Positions 16,990-28,249 of a DNA stretch of 64,000 nt are shown here, piece after piece. Every line of letters begins with the position of its first letter. Position 1 is the stretch's first letter. The position numbers and the translations under genes are program-made. The notes under the pieces were generated by a model, which searched no databases, was not told the DNA's origin, and saw nothing but the letters and a program-made list of their open reading frames with translations. The DNA comes from Pseudomonadota bacterium (lineage in GTDB: Bacteria; Pseudomonadota; Alphaproteobacteria; Rhizobiales; Hyphomicrobiaceae): positions 62,001-126,000 of the forward strand of contig JAEXXM010000070.1 of assembly GCA_023405815.1 (NCBI GenBank). Direction: 5' to 3'.

Positions 16990-18255
16990 ATGAAGGAAAT
17001 GAAGCTCGAAGACCTCAAGCTCAAGTCTCCCACGGAGCTTTTGAGCTTTGCGGAAGAGCACGGCGTCGAGAACGGCTCAACCATGCGCAAGCAGGAGCTG
17101 ATGTTCGCTACGCTGAAGCAGCTCGCTGCCAAGGAGGTCGAAATCGTTGGCACGGGCGTCGTCGAGGTGCTGCAGGACGGCTTCGGCTTCCTGCGCTCTC
17201 CTGACGCGAACTATTTGCCGGGTCCCGACGACATTTACGTCTCGCCCTCTCAGATCCGCCGCTTCGCCCTCCGCACCGGCGACACCGTCGAGGGCCAGAT
17301 CCGCAGCCCCAAGGAAGGCGAGCGCTACTTCGCCCTTCTCAAGGTCTCGAAGATTAACTTCGAGGATCCCGAGGCGACGAAGCACAAGATCAACTTCGAC
17401 AACCTGACGCCCCTCTATCCGACGAAGTGGCTCAAGCTCGAGACCGAGGATCCGACCGTCAAGGATCTCTCTCCCCGCGTCATCGACATCGTTGCCCCGC
17501 TCGGCAAAGGTCAGCGCGCCCTGATCGTCGCCCCGCCGCGCACTGGTAAGACCGTGCTGCTGCAGAACATCGCCCACTCCATTACTGCCAATCACCCCGA
17601 GTGCTACCTCATCGTGCTGCTCATCGACGAGCGCCCGGAAGAGGTGACCGACATGCAGCGCTCGGTGAAGGGCGAGGTCATCTCCTCGACGTTCGACGAG
17701 CCGCCGTCCCGCCACGTGCAGGTCTCGGAGATGGTCATCGAGAAGGCCAAGCGTCTCGTCGAGCACAAGCGCGACGTGGTCATCCTCCTCGACTCGATCA
17801 CCCGCCTGGGGCGCGCCTACAACACCGTCGTGCCGTCCTCCGGCAAGGTGCTGACCGGCGGCGTCGACAGTAACGCCCTGCAGCGGCCGAAGCGCTTCTT
17901 CGGTGCCGCCCGCAACATCGAGGAAGGCGGTTCGCTGACCATCATCGCCACTGCGCTGATCGACACCGGCTCGCGCATGGACGAGGTCATCTTCGAAGAG
18001 TTCAAGGGCACCGGTAACTCGGAAATCATCCTCGACCGCAAGGTCTCCGACAAGCGCGTGTTCCCGGCGATCGACGTGTCGCGCTCGGGCACCCGCAAGG
18101 AGGACCTCCTGGTTCCGAAGGACCAGCTCAAGAAGGTCTACGTCCTGCGCCGCATCTTGAACCCGATGGGCACCATGGACGGCATCGAGTTCCTCATCGA
18201 CAAGCTGCGCTCGACCAAGACCAACGGCGAGTTCTTCCAGTCTATGAACACCTGA
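16990..18255 (+). CDS. rho: Transcription termination factor Rho
   Basis: A 421-aa hexameric RNA-dependent ATPase that terminates transcription. The N-terminal Rho domain leads into the OSB-fold RNA-binding region with DGFGFLRSPDANYLPGPDDI. The Walker A motif APPRTGKT is at 181-188, Walker B is in DVVILLDSITRLGRAYN, and the R-loop and C-terminal GTGNSEIILDRKV are intact. The frame is open to 16900, but the ATG at 16990 follows GGAG and gives the normal alphaproteobacterial length. A 226-base leader separates it from hemJ. Confidence 0.97.
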   Translation: MKEMKLEDLKLKSPTELLSFAEEHGVENGSTMRKQELMFATLKQLAAKEVEIVGTGVVEVLQDGFGFLRSPDANYLPGPDDIYVSPSQIRRFALRTGDTVEGQIRSPKEGERYFALLKVSKINFEDPEATKHKINFDNLTPLYPTKWLKLETEDPTVKDLSPRVIDIVAPLGKGQRALIVAPPRTGKTVLLQNIAHSITANHPECYLIVLLIDERPEEVTDMQRSVKGEVISSTFDEPPSRHVQVSEMVIEKAKRLVEHKRDVVILLDSITRLGRAYNTVVPSSGKVLTGGVDSNALQRPKRFFGAARNIEEGGSLTIIATALIDTGSRMDEVIFEEFKGTGNSEIILDRKVSDKRVFPAIDVSRSGTRKEDLLVPKDQLKKVYVLRRILNPMGTMDGIEFLIDKLRSTKTNGEFFQSMNT

Positions 18256-18262
18256 GCGCAAG

Positions 18263-18278
18263 TGATTCACATGAAACA
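18263..18278. promoter_or_regulatory. Degenerate parS-like site
   Basis: Sequence TGATTCACATGAAACA matches the parS consensus TGTTTCACGTGAAACA at 14 of 16 positions. The central change (G to A) breaks the CACGTG core, so ParB binding is doubtful. It overlaps the start of the rho terminator stem by one base. Confidence 0.3.
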
Positions 18279-18307
18279 AAAAGGGCCGCTCAACCGCGGC
18301 CCTTTTT
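18278..18307 (+). terminator. Rho-independent terminator after rho
   Basis: A perfect 12-bp stem, AAAAAGGGCCGC pairing with GCGGCCCTTTTT around a TCAACC loop, ends in a T-run. It lies 22 bases after the rho stop codon. Because of the A-run on the 5' side it can also act for the opposing cupin transcript. Confidence 0.9.
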
Positions 18308-18328
18308 CTTTGCGCGAACGGGGTCCGC

Positions 18329-18679
18329 TCAGAGCTTGATCACGTACTCTTTGCGCGTCGTCTCGATGACCTCCCACGTACCCCTGAAGCCGGGGCGGAT
18401 GATGAAGCTGTCACCGGCCTTGACCGTGCACGTTTCGCCGCCCTCCTCGGAGATGACCGAGGCGCCCGCTAGGATGTGGCAGAACTCCCATTCATCATAG
18501 ACGACTTGCCATTTCCCCGGAGTCGACTCCCAGACGCCAGCGAACAGGTTGCCGTCGCGATCTTCGAAGTTCCAGGTGCGGAATTTCGGATTGCCGGAAA
18601 TGAGCCGGTCGGCCGCCGGGGCGCCGAGCTGTGGCTCCACGGCGGCGAGATCGAACGTCGACAGCTTGGGCGCAGCCAT
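18329..18679 (-). CDS. Cupin domain protein (Cupin_3 / DUF861-like)
   Basis: A 116-aa single-domain cupin. The two conserved cupin blocks can be seen around YDEWEFCHILAGASVISEEGG and VKAGDSFIIRPGFRGTWEV, with the family's GVWESTPGKW strand before them. Small cupins of this type bind a metal or sugar-like ligand; no enzyme activity can be assigned. Its start overlaps the stop of the sterol-desaturase-like gene by one base (TAATG), so the two form an operon. Confidence 0.87.
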   Translation of the reverse strand: MAAPKLSTFDLAAVEPQLGAPAADRLISGNPKFRTWNFEDRDGNLFAGVWESTPGKWQVVYDEWEFCHILAGASVISEEGGETCTVKAGDSFIIRPGFRGTWEVIETTRKEYVIKL

Positions 18680-19650
18680 TACTCCGCCGCGTCGACGATG
18701 CGGCGCGCCTCCTGCGCCGGCGTCACGGCCTGATCGGCCTTCGGTTTGTAGCGCTCTGGCTCGCCCTGCCCCGGCTTGTAGTAGAGCGGCAGCAGCAGCT
18801 GCTCGATGTAGCCTTTCGGGTAGTGCGGCAGCTCGTCGACGCCCAAGTCCTTCGCAGTGATCGGCCGCGACGGCTCTGGCTGGAACGTGCCAAGCATGCG
18901 GTCCCAGATCGTCAGCAACAGGCCGAAGTTGCAGTCGCCCTCGGTGCCCCAGTTGACGTGATGCAAGTGGTGAACGCGGCCGATGGAGAGATGCTTCTGC
19001 AGGGGGCCGAGCTCGCTATCGACGTTGGAGTGCTGCACGATCAGCGTCACGGTGATGACGAAGCCCAAAACCACCGCAACCGGCACCGGCATGCCGATGA
19101 TGACCAGCGGCATGTTGCCGATCACCATGTCGATCACCTGGTGCAACGGATGGCGCAGGACGCCGTTGAAGCCGTAGAGCCGGCCGACGCCGTGATGCAC
19201 CGCGTGCAGCCTCCACATCGGTGCCCACTTGTGGCTGATGTAGTGCATCGCCATGAACGCGAAGTCGGCGAACAAGAACGCCATGATGACCTGCGCCCAC
19301 ATCGGCCACTGGGTCGGCCACAGCCCCTGGAACGGGAACAGCCAGCAGATCACCGGGATAAGCAGCACGCCCACGGTTGCCTGGTACTCGTAGACGACGA
19401 GATGCAAGAAGTTGGAGGTGTTGTCCCCGTGCGCCTCGTGATCGTTCCAGTCGTCGAAGAACGGTGCGATCTTCTCGGCCGCGAACGCCGTCGTATAGGC
19501 GACGACGAGCAGCGGGATCATCAAGAGGTAGGCCCACGTGTGCCCCTGCGCGACGACCAGCTCCGCCACGACCCAATAGGCGATGCTCGTCAAGCCGAAC
19601 ATCATGAAAGGGGCGTATCCGTAGCGCACGATCGTGCGTAGAGCTGTCAT
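18679..19650 (-). CDS. Sterol desaturase / fatty acid hydroxylase family membrane protein
   Basis: A 323-aa integral membrane di-iron enzyme of the fatty acid hydroxylase superfamily. The expected histidine clusters are visible: HYISHKW, LHAVHHGVGRLYGFNG, and HHLHHVNWGTEGDCNFG. Several membrane segments occupy the first 160 residues. Members hydroxylate or desaturate lipids, carotenoids or hopanoids; the substrate here is unknown. It is coupled to the cupin gene. Confidence 0.9.
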   Translation of the reverse strand: MTALRTIVRYGYAPFMMFGLTSIAYWVVAELVVAQGHTWAYLLMIPLLVVAYTTAFAAEKIAPFFDDWNDHEAHGDNTSNFLHLVVYEYQATVGVLLIPVICWLFPFQGLWPTQWPMWAQVIMAFLFADFAFMAMHYISHKWAPMWRLHAVHHGVGRLYGFNGVLRHPLHQVIDMVIGNMPLVIIGMPVPVAVVLGFVITVTLIVQHSNVDSELGPLQKHLSIGRVHHLHHVNWGTEGDCNFGLLLTIWDRMLGTFQPEPSRPITAKDLGVDELPHYPKGYIEQLLLPLYYKPGQGEPERYKPKADQAVTPAQEARRIVDAAE

Positions 19651-19794
19651 TAGGCGGGTCTCCGAATAGCGGCGTCACAAGAGCAGTGGCAACGCAACCA
19701 TCCATCCGCAGGCAAGTTCCGATCCGACATCGCCGACGGCACCGGACGATGCGAGACCTGCATCAGGATGACACCTCACGCGTGTTGAGCTTGT

Positions 19795-21822
<2,028 letters not shown>

Positions 21823-21968
21823 GACGATCCCATGGCTGCTATCATTGACGCGACGCCAGCCGTTATCAGCGGACGCTTGCGCAACGCTATCGCGGTCGTC
21901 GGCCGTCACCCGCCAAAGCGGCTTGGCGCTAACATGGTGCCTTAACGCGCCAGCTGCTAGTTCGAGCC

Positions 21969-23300
21969 ATGGCCGAGCCAACCACAATCTTTGCCCTTTC
22001 GACCGCTCCGGGCCGCGCCGGCGTAGCGGTCGTGCGCATCAGCGGGCCCCACGCCGGCGCGGTCGTCGACGCGATGGCCTCTCCAAGGCCGGAAAACCGC
22101 TACGCTGCCCTGCGCCGCATTCGCGATCCAGAATCAGGCGAACTCATTGACGAGGCATTGGTGCTTTGGCTCGCCGGCCCGCGCACAGAGACCGGTGAGG
22201 ACATGGCGGAGCTGCACCTGCACGGCAGCGCTGCTGTAATCAAAGCCATACTCGGCGCCTTGGGGCGGCTGCCTCACTGCCGGCTCGCAGAGCCCGGCGA
22301 GTTCGCGCGCCGCGGGTTCGAGCACGGCAAGCTCGACCTGGCTCAAGTCGAAGGTCTAGCTGACCTCATCGATGCCGAGACCGACGCGCAGCGCCATCAG
22401 GCGCTGGCGCAAATGCGCGGGTCCCTGTCGGATCTCTACGAAGGCTGGCGCCGCGACCTCCTCGAGGCGAGCGCTCTCATGGAGGCGGCGATCGACTTCA
22501 GCGATGAAGGCGATGTCGCGGCCGATGCCGTCGAGCGCGCTTCCGGCATAGTTCGCGAGCTGCGCGAGGAGGTCGCCGCCCACCTCGACGACCACCACCG
22601 CGGCGAGATCTTACGCGACGGCTTCCGCGTCGTGCTGGCAGGCCCCCCAAATGCCGGCAAATCGAGCCTTCTGAACGCTCTCGCGCTGAGGGAGGCTGCC
22701 ATCGTCTCGGAGGAGGAGGGCACCACGAGAGACGCCATCGAGGTGCGCCTCGATCTGGATGGTCTACCGGTCATCGTCACCGATACAGCAGGTATCCGCG
22801 AAGCCTCCGGTCCCGTCGAAAAGGAAGGCATCCGCCGCGCGCTAACGCACGCTCGAGAGGCCGACCTTGTTCTGTGGCTAAATGACTCGGCGGCACCGGC
22901 CGTCCCGCCCCCGCCGGACCTAGTGGCCCGCGGGGATAGGTCTTTCATTCCCGTCGCAACGAAAATAGACATCCCCGGTGCATCGACCCATGGCGCAACT
23001 CTTGCCGTATCGGCGCACACGCGCGCCGGCTTCGACGCGCTCGTCGGCCGTATCGCCGAGCTGGCCCGCGAACGCATTGGCAGCCCCAACTCGCCCGCCA
23101 TCACGCGGGAGCGTTATCGGCACCAGCTCATGAACTGCATGAACGCACTTCATGCGTACATGACCTCGCCTTTGACCGAACATGAGATGCGCGCCGAGGA
23201 CCTCCGCATTGCTGCTCAGGCGCTGGGCCGCATCACAGGACGCTTCGATGTCGAGGACGTTCTGGGCGAGATCTTCGGCCGCTTCTGCATCGGCAAATGA
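21969..23300 (+). CDS. mnmE: tRNA-modifying GTPase MnmE (TrmE)
   Basis: A 443-aa GTPase that with MnmG installs carboxymethylaminomethyl or related groups at wobble uridine 34. The N-terminal tetrahydrofolate-binding domain opens with TIFALSTAPGRAGVAVVRIS. The G domain has G1 GPPNAGKSS starting at residue 225, the GTTRDAIEV G2 region, and DTAGIRE as G3. The C-terminal FCIGK carries the essential cysteine. Unusually, the NKxD motif reads TKID. It is followed by a parS cluster and then mnmG. Confidence 0.96.
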   Translation: MAEPTTIFALSTAPGRAGVAVVRISGPHAGAVVDAMASPRPENRYAALRRIRDPESGELIDEALVLWLAGPRTETGEDMAELHLHGSAAVIKAILGALGRLPHCRLAEPGEFARRGFEHGKLDLAQVEGLADLIDAETDAQRHQALAQMRGSLSDLYEGWRRDLLEASALMEAAIDFSDEGDVAADAVERASGIVRELREEVAAHLDDHHRGEILRDGFRVVLAGPPNAGKSSLLNALALREAAIVSEEEGTTRDAIEVRLDLDGLPVIVTDTAGIREASGPVEKEGIRRALTHAREADLVLWLNDSAAPAVPPPPDLVARGDRSFIPVATKIDIPGASTHGATLAVSAHTRAGFDALVGRIAELARERIGSPNSPAITRERYRHQLMNCMNALHAYMTSPLTEHEMRAEDLRIAAQALGRITGRFDVEDVLGEIFGRFCIGK

Positions 23301-23305
23301 GCCGA

Positions 23306-23462
23306 TGATTCACGTGAAACATTCCGTTAACCACTCTGATTCGGCGGGGCACTGATTCACGTGAAACATCTTGTTAACCGCCCGCCCCGTGATTCGGATT
23401 TGCGCGTTCGTGTTTCACGTGAAACGATTCGTTAATCCCCGCGGCCTGATTCACGTGAAACA
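23306..23462. promoter_or_regulatory. Cluster of four parS centromere sites between mnmE and mnmG
   Basis: Sites at 23306-23321, 23353-23368 and 23447-23462 read TGATTCACGTGAAACA, and the one at 23411-23426 reads TGTTTCACGTGAAACG. Each differs from the bacterial parS consensus by one base and keeps the CACGTG core. In all four, five bases separate GAAAC from GTTAACC (GTTAATC in the third). ParB encoded at 26932 should load here and spread for chromosome segregation by ParA. The region otherwise has no gene. Confidence 0.9.
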
Positions 23463-23543
23463 GTTTGTTAACCACCCGCAGGAGCTTTGATTCGCCCCCC
23501 CTGCGCCGTATAGGTTGGGCGCCTGGACCCCCGGATTCTCGCG

Positions 23544-25415
23544 ATGCGTGCCTCGGACTTTGACGTGATTGTTGTCGGCGGTGGCCATGCCGGCTGCGAG
23601 GGAGCAGCCGCGGCCGCCCGCATGGGCGCCCGCACGGCACTCGTCACCCACACCTTCGCCACCGTCGGCGAGATGTCCTGCAATCCCGCCATCGGCGGCC
23701 TCGGTAAGGGCCATCTCGTCCGCGAGGTCGACGCCTTCGACGGCCTGATGGGCCGCGTTGCCGACGCCGCCGGTATCCAGTTTCGCTTGCTAAACCGCTC
23801 TAAGGGGCCGGCTGTACAGGGCCCGCGCGCGCAGGCCGACCGCAAGCTCTATCGCGAGGCCATGCAGGCCGCGATCCGCGCCACGGCCAATCTCGAGGTC
23901 GTCGAGGGCGACGTCGAGGATCTAATCGTTGCCAATGGCCGAGTCTGCGGCGTCATGACGGGCGACGGCCGCAAGCTTTCTGCCGGCGCCGTCGTGCTGA
24001 CCACGGGCACCTTTCTCAACGGCCTGATCCATCTGGGCGAGCAGAAGATCCCCGCCGGCCGCGCCGGCGAGGCCCCGGCCCTGAGACTGTCCGAGCGCCT
24101 TTACGGCCTCGGCTTGCAGCTTGGCCGGCTCAAGACGGGCACCCCGGCCCGCCTCTCAAAGGCTTCGATCGATTGGGATTCCCTCGAGCAGCAGGCCGCC
24201 GACGATCCGCCGGTCCCGTTTTCCTTCCTAACCGATCGCATCGCCACGCCGCAGGTCACCTGCGCAATCACGCGCACTACCGAGGCGGCCCACGCCATTA
24301 TCCGCGCCAACCTCGGCCGCTCGGCCATGTATTCCGGGCAGATCTCTTCGACAGGCCCGCGCTACTGCCCCTCGATCGAGGACAAGGTCGTCCGCTTCGC
24401 CAGCCGCGAGACGCACCAGGTGTTCCTCGAGCCCGAGGGCCTCGACGACGACACTGTGTACCCGAACGGCATCTCGACCTCGCTCCCGGCCGACGTGCAG
24501 GAAGCCTTCATTCGCACCATGCCGGGCCTCGAAAACGCGGTCATCAAACGCCCCGGCTACGCCATTGAATACGACTACGTCGACCCGCGCGAGCTGTCGG
24601 CCGAATTGCATGTTAAGCGCTTGCCAGGCCTGTTTCTCGCAGGCCAGATCAACGGCACGACCGGCTACGAGGAGGCGGCGGCGCAGGGCCTGGCCGCGGG
24701 CATCAATGCCGCGCTGCTCGCGGGCGGCCGCGATCCGGACTTCGTCGTTTCACGCGCCGACGGCTATCTCGGCGTCATGATCGACGACCTCGTGACTCGT
24801 GGCGTCACCGAGCCATATCGCATGTTCACCTCGCGCGCCGAGTATCGCCTTCGCCTCCGCGCTGACAACGCGGATCAGCGCTTGACAAGGCTTGGCCTCG
24901 AAGTCGGATGTGTTGGTTCGGCAAGGCAAGCGGCCTTTGAGGCGAAGTCCGCGGCTTTGAGCGCTGCGACCGTGCTTCTCCGCAGCTTGTCGCTGACGCC
25001 GTCGGAAGCCGGCCGACACGGCCTCGAGGTCAACCGCGATGGGCGCCGCCGCACGGCTTTCGAGCTCTTGGCCCTTCCCGGCGTCGACCTCGCGCGCCTT
25101 TCCGCCGTCTGGCCCGAGATCGGAGCCCTGACACCGGCCATCGCCGAGCAGGTCGCCGTCGATGCCCGCTACGCCGCCTACGTCGAGCGCCAAGAGCTCG
25201 ACGTCGCCGCGCTACGCCGCGACGAGGCCCTGGCTATCCCGGCCGGGTTCGACTTTGGCGGGCTGCCGGGCCTCTCAACTGAGGTGCGTCAGAAGCTCGA
25301 CAAGCACCGCCCCGGCACCATCGCCCAGGCGGCCCGCATCGACGGCATAACACCGGCCGCCCTATTGCTGCTGCTAGCCCAGTTGAAGGCCACCCCCGCT
25401 CGGAAGACCGCCTGA
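23544..25415 (+). CDS. mnmG: tRNA uridine 5-carboxymethylaminomethyl modification enzyme MnmG (GidA)
   Basis: A 623-aa FAD-dependent partner of MnmE. The dinucleotide-binding motif VIVVGGGHAGCEGAAAAARM is near residue 8. The family blocks SCNPAIGGLGKGHLVREVDA, the GTFLNGLIHLGEQ strand and the cysteine-bearing RYCPSIEDKVVRF motif follow, and AGQINGTTGYEEAAAQGL lies towards the C-terminus. Length is standard. Its stop overlaps the rsmG start (TGATG), and it leads the mnmG-rsmG-parA-parB run. Confidence 0.97.
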   Translation: MRASDFDVIVVGGGHAGCEGAAAAARMGARTALVTHTFATVGEMSCNPAIGGLGKGHLVREVDAFDGLMGRVADAAGIQFRLLNRSKGPAVQGPRAQADRKLYREAMQAAIRATANLEVVEGDVEDLIVANGRVCGVMTGDGRKLSAGAVVLTTGTFLNGLIHLGEQKIPAGRAGEAPALRLSERLYGLGLQLGRLKTGTPARLSKASIDWDSLEQQAADDPPVPFSFLTDRIATPQVTCAITRTTEAAHAIIRANLGRSAMYSGQISSTGPRYCPSIEDKVVRFASRETHQVFLEPEGLDDDTVYPNGISTSLPADVQEAFIRTMPGLENAVIKRPGYAIEYDYVDPRELSAELHVKRLPGLFLAGQINGTTGYEEAAAQGLAAGINAALLAGGRDPDFVVSRADGYLGVMIDDLVTRGVTEPYRMFTSRAEYRLRLRADNADQRLTRLGLEVGCVGSARQAAFEAKSAALSAATVLLRSLSLTPSEAGRHGLEVNRDGRRRTAFELLALPGVDLARLSAVWPEIGALTPAIAEQVAVDARYAAYVERQELDVAALRRDEALAIPAGFDFGGLPGLSTEVRQKLDKHRPGTIAQAARIDGITPAALLLLLAQLKATPARKTA

Positions 25416-26089
25416 TGGGCACCGCCGCCATCGCCGAGATCCAGGGCCCGGACGACTTCGCCCGGGTGTTCGGCGTTTCACGTGAAACCGTTGATAAACT
25501 CGTGGTTTACGAGGCGGTGCTGCGTCAGTGGCAGAAGACCATCAACCTCGTGGCCCCGAGCACGCTCGACCAAATCTGGTCCCGCCATTTCGCCGATTCC
25601 GCCCAGCTTCTCGCCCTCGCGCCACCCGATGCCAAGCGCTGGCTCGACCTCGGCTCCGGCGCAGGATTCCCCGGTCTCGTGCTGGCGATAATGCTCGCCG
25701 GCCGCAACGGAGCTAGAGTGACCCTCGTCGAGAGCGACACCCGCAAGGCGGCATTTCTCGCCGAGGTCGCCCGCCGCACAGGAGCATCTGTGGACATCCG
25801 GGCCGAGCGAATCGAAAAGATCGCGACTCAAACTAAGCTTGGACCCGTCGACGTGATCACCGCACGCGCGTTGGCACCCTTGCCGCGTCTCCTCGATCTG
25901 GCGGCTCCGGCCTTCTCGCCTCAGACGATGGGGCTGTTCCTGAAGGGCCGCGAGGCCGAAGCCGAGGTCGATGCGGCCAGGGAGCGGTGGGCATTCGAAT
26001 GCACACTGCAGCCCAGCCTGTCAGACGCCGGTGGTCGAATCGTCATAGTCCGCGCGTTGCAGGCAGGAATGGAGGGTCAACGGCGATGA
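25415..26089 (+). CDS. rsmG: 16S rRNA 7-methylguanosine methyltransferase RsmG (GidB)
   Basis: A 224-aa S-adenosylmethionine-dependent enzyme methylating G527 (E. coli numbering) of 16S rRNA. The cofactor motif WLDLGSGAGFPGLVLAI lies near residue 75, followed by the VTLVESDTRKAAFL strand. The N-terminal codons for GVSRETVDK embed a parS site. It overlaps mnmG by one base upstream and parA by four bases downstream (ATGA). Confidence 0.95.
   Translation: MGTAAIAEIQGPDDFARVFGVSRETVDKLVVYEAVLRQWQKTINLVAPSTLDQIWSRHFADSAQLLALAPPDAKRWLDLGSGAGFPGLVLAIMLAGRNGARVTLVESDTRKAAFLAEVARRTGASVDIRAERIEKIATQTKLGPVDVITARALAPLPRLLDLAAPAFSPQTMGLFLKGREAEAEVDAARERWAFECTLQPSLSDAGGRIVIVRALQAGMEGQRR
25474..25489. promoter_or_regulatory. 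parS site inside rsmG
   Basis: CGTTTCACGTGAAACC keeps the central 14 bases of the parS palindrome (GTTTCACGTGAAAC) and encodes part of the conserved VSRET block of RsmG. A parS within the start of rsmG/gidB is a recurrent arrangement in bacteria. Confidence 0.85.
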
Positions 26090-26910
26090 GCGCTACGAGA
26101 CCCGGGGAAGCCCGGACGCTGGCGATTGCCAACCAGAAGGGCGGCGTCGGCAAGACGACCACCGCCATCAATCTCGGCACTGCGCTTGCCTCGATCGGCG
26201 AGCGCGTGTTGGTCATAGATCTCGACCCGCAGGGCAACGCATCGACGGGCCTCGGCATCGACATCGAAGCACGCCCGCGCACGTCCTACGACGTCTTGAC
26301 CGGCGGCGCCGGCCTCATCGAGTGCTCGCTGCCGACGGCGGTGCCGGGGCTCTACGTCGTTCCGGCCAATAACGATCTCGTCGGCATCGAGTCGGAGCTG
26401 ACGGATTCGAACCGTCCCTTCCGGCTGCGTGATGCTGTGTCGGCGCTAGGCGCGCGCCAGCGCGGGCTGCCTGACGATCAGCGCTTCAACTACATCCTCA
26501 TCGACTGCCCGCCTTCTCTCAATCTTCTTACGCTGAATGCGCTGTCGGCCGCCAACGCGGTGCTCGTGCCTGTGCAGTGCGAGTTCTTCGCCCTCGAAGG
26601 CATTTCGCAGCTCAAGGAATCGATCGATCAGATCCGCGCGACGCTCAATCCGTCGCTGGAGATCCAGGGCGTCGTGCTGACCATGCACGACGCGCGGACC
26701 TCGCTCTCCAAGGAAGTCGCCGAGAACGTACGCGCCTTCTTCGGCCCCAAGGTCTACGAGACGATCATTCCGCGCAATACGCGCGTCGCTGAGGCGCCGT
26801 CCCACGGCAAGCCTATTCTGCTCTACGATTTCGACTGCGCCGGCAGCCAAGCCTACATCAAGCTCGCCACCGAGATTATCGAGCGCGAGCGCCGTAACCA
26901 GGCGGCCTGA
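26086..26910 (+). CDS. parA: Chromosome partitioning ATPase ParA
   Basis: A 274-aa deviant-Walker ATPase that moves ParB-parS complexes over the nucleoid. The motif KGGVGKTT is at residues 18-25, the A' block is VLVIDLDPQGNASTGLGI, and Walker B is in FNYILIDCPPSLNLLTLNAL. The frame stays open upstream within rsmG, but the ATG at 26086 overlaps the rsmG stop as ATGA and gives the family length. ParB follows after 21 bases. Confidence 0.96.
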   Translation: MSATRPGEARTLAIANQKGGVGKTTTAINLGTALASIGERVLVIDLDPQGNASTGLGIDIEARPRTSYDVLTGGAGLIECSLPTAVPGLYVVPANNDLVGIESELTDSNRPFRLRDAVSALGARQRGLPDDQRFNYILIDCPPSLNLLTLNALSAANAVLVPVQCEFFALEGISQLKESIDQIRATLNPSLEIQGVVLTMHDARTSLSKEVAENVRAFFGPKVYETIIPRNTRVAEAPSHGKPILLYDFDCAGSQAYIKLATEIIERERRNQAA

Positions 26911-26931
26911 GTCTAACGCCCACGAGGGACC

Positions 26932-27804
26932 ATGAACGCACCATTGCAGAAGAGCCGCCTCGGACGCGGACTTGCCTCGTTGATCGGCGAGCCGACGCAG
27001 AGCGGGCGCCCGCATCTTCCCCCCGAGGGCGAGCAGCGCATGGTGCCGACCGCCGATGTGCGGCCGAGCAAGCTCAACCCGCGCAAGGACTTCCGGGACG
27101 AGGATCTTGCCGAGCTGGCCGAGTCGATCCGCTCCAAGGGTCTCGTGCAGCCGATCATTGTGCGCCCGGCCGAAGGCGGCGGCTACGAGATCGTCGCCGG
27201 CGAGCGCCGCTGGCGCGCGGCCCAGAAGGCCGGCCTGCACACGGTTCCGGTCATCGCCCGCGACCTCGACGACAAGGAGGTTCTCGAGCTCGCGATCATC
27301 GAGAACGTCCAGCGCGCCGACCTCAACGCCATCGAAGAGGCGGCTGGTTACCGCGAGCTGATCGAGCGCTTCGACTACAGCCAGGAGCAGCTCTCCGAGA
27401 TCATCGGCAAGTCGCGCAGCCACGTCGCCAACACGTTGCGGCTCCTGAAGCTGCCCGAGGGCGTGCAGACCATGGTGCAGGACGGCCGCCTCACCGCCGG
27501 CCACGCCCGTGCTCTGATCGGCCGCGACGACGCCGAGACCCTGGCGCAGCGCATTCTCGACCAGAGCCTCAATGTGCGCGAGGTCGAGGCGATGGTGCAG
27601 GCCGGCGAGGTTCCGCCGGGCGGGCCCATTTCGCGCACCCCGCGCGAGAAGGACCCCGATACCAAGGCATTTGAGAAGGATCTGTCGAATACGCTTGGCC
27701 TCAAAGTCGAGATCAAGCGCGGTTCCGGCGAGAGCGGTAACCTCGTCATCAAGTTCGGCAACTTCGACCAGCTCGACTACATCCGCCAGCGCCTCGGCGG
27801 CTGA
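26932..27804 (+). CDS. parB: Chromosome partitioning protein ParB
   Basis: A 290-aa CTP-dependent DNA clamp that binds parS. The N-terminal LGRGLASLIGE is the ParA-stimulating segment. The CTP-binding domain contains LNPRKDF, SIRSKGLVQPIIVRP and GERRWRAAQKAG, and the helix-turn-helix follows in YSQEQLSEIIGKSRSHVANT. The C-terminal dimerisation region ends in FDQLDYIRQRLGG. The expected targets are the parS sites at 23306-23462 and 25474. Confidence 0.96.
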   Translation: MNAPLQKSRLGRGLASLIGEPTQSGRPHLPPEGEQRMVPTADVRPSKLNPRKDFRDEDLAELAESIRSKGLVQPIIVRPAEGGGYEIVAGERRWRAAQKAGLHTVPVIARDLDDKEVLELAIIENVQRADLNAIEEAAGYRELIERFDYSQEQLSEIIGKSRSHVANTLRLLKLPEGVQTMVQDGRLTAGHARALIGRDDAETLAQRILDQSLNVREVEAMVQAGEVPPGGPISRTPREKDPDTKAFEKDLSNTLGLKVEIKRGSGESGNLVIKFGNFDQLDYIRQRLGG

Positions 27805-27892
27805 CCTCCGGCTTGACGCAGGGGGCCTGTTGCTGCATCAGCCGATCGCAACAAGTCCTTGCGTCCGTTGAGGTTTGCTCCATGAGGCCCGT

Positions 27893-28213
27893 ATGAGCGA
27901 CGTGCTCCTGCAACTTGCGGCCACCATCCGCGCCCGCCGTGAGGCCGCGCCCGATAGCTCCTATACGCGCCAGTTGCTCGATGCTGGCCCAACCCGCTGT
28001 GCCAAGAAGCTCGGCGAGGAAGCCGTCGAAACCGTGATCGCCGGCGTCGGCGAGTCCGACGAAGCTCTAAAGGCGGAAGCCGCCGATCTGCTTTATCATC
28101 TGCTCGTCTTGCTCGAGAGCCGCCGCGTTGACCTTGCCGATGTCTTGGCGGTCCTCGACAAGCGCGTCGGAACGTCCGGCCTCAAAGAAAAGGCCGAACG
28201 TACTAAGCAGTGA
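27893..28213 (+). CDS. hisE: Phosphoribosyl-ATP pyrophosphatase
   Basis: A 106-aa all-alpha enzyme hydrolysing phosphoribosyl-ATP to phosphoribosyl-AMP, step two of histidine synthesis. The catalytic MazG-like block GPTRCAKKLGEEAVETVIAG carries the acidic cluster, and AEAADLLYHLLVLLESR follows. The ATG at 27893 (MSDVLLQ) is preferred over an upstream in-frame start at 27875. It stands apart from the other his genes, between parB and coaA; hisE beside coaA is usual in this order of bacteria. Confidence 0.94.
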   Translation: MSDVLLQLAATIRARREAAPDSSYTRQLLDAGPTRCAKKLGEEAVETVIAGVGESDEALKAEAADLLYHLLVLLESRRVDLADVLAVLDKRVGTSGLKEKAERTKQ

Positions 28214-28249
28214 TAGAATAAGAACAATCTGGCCGTCGCGCGGGCCCTG

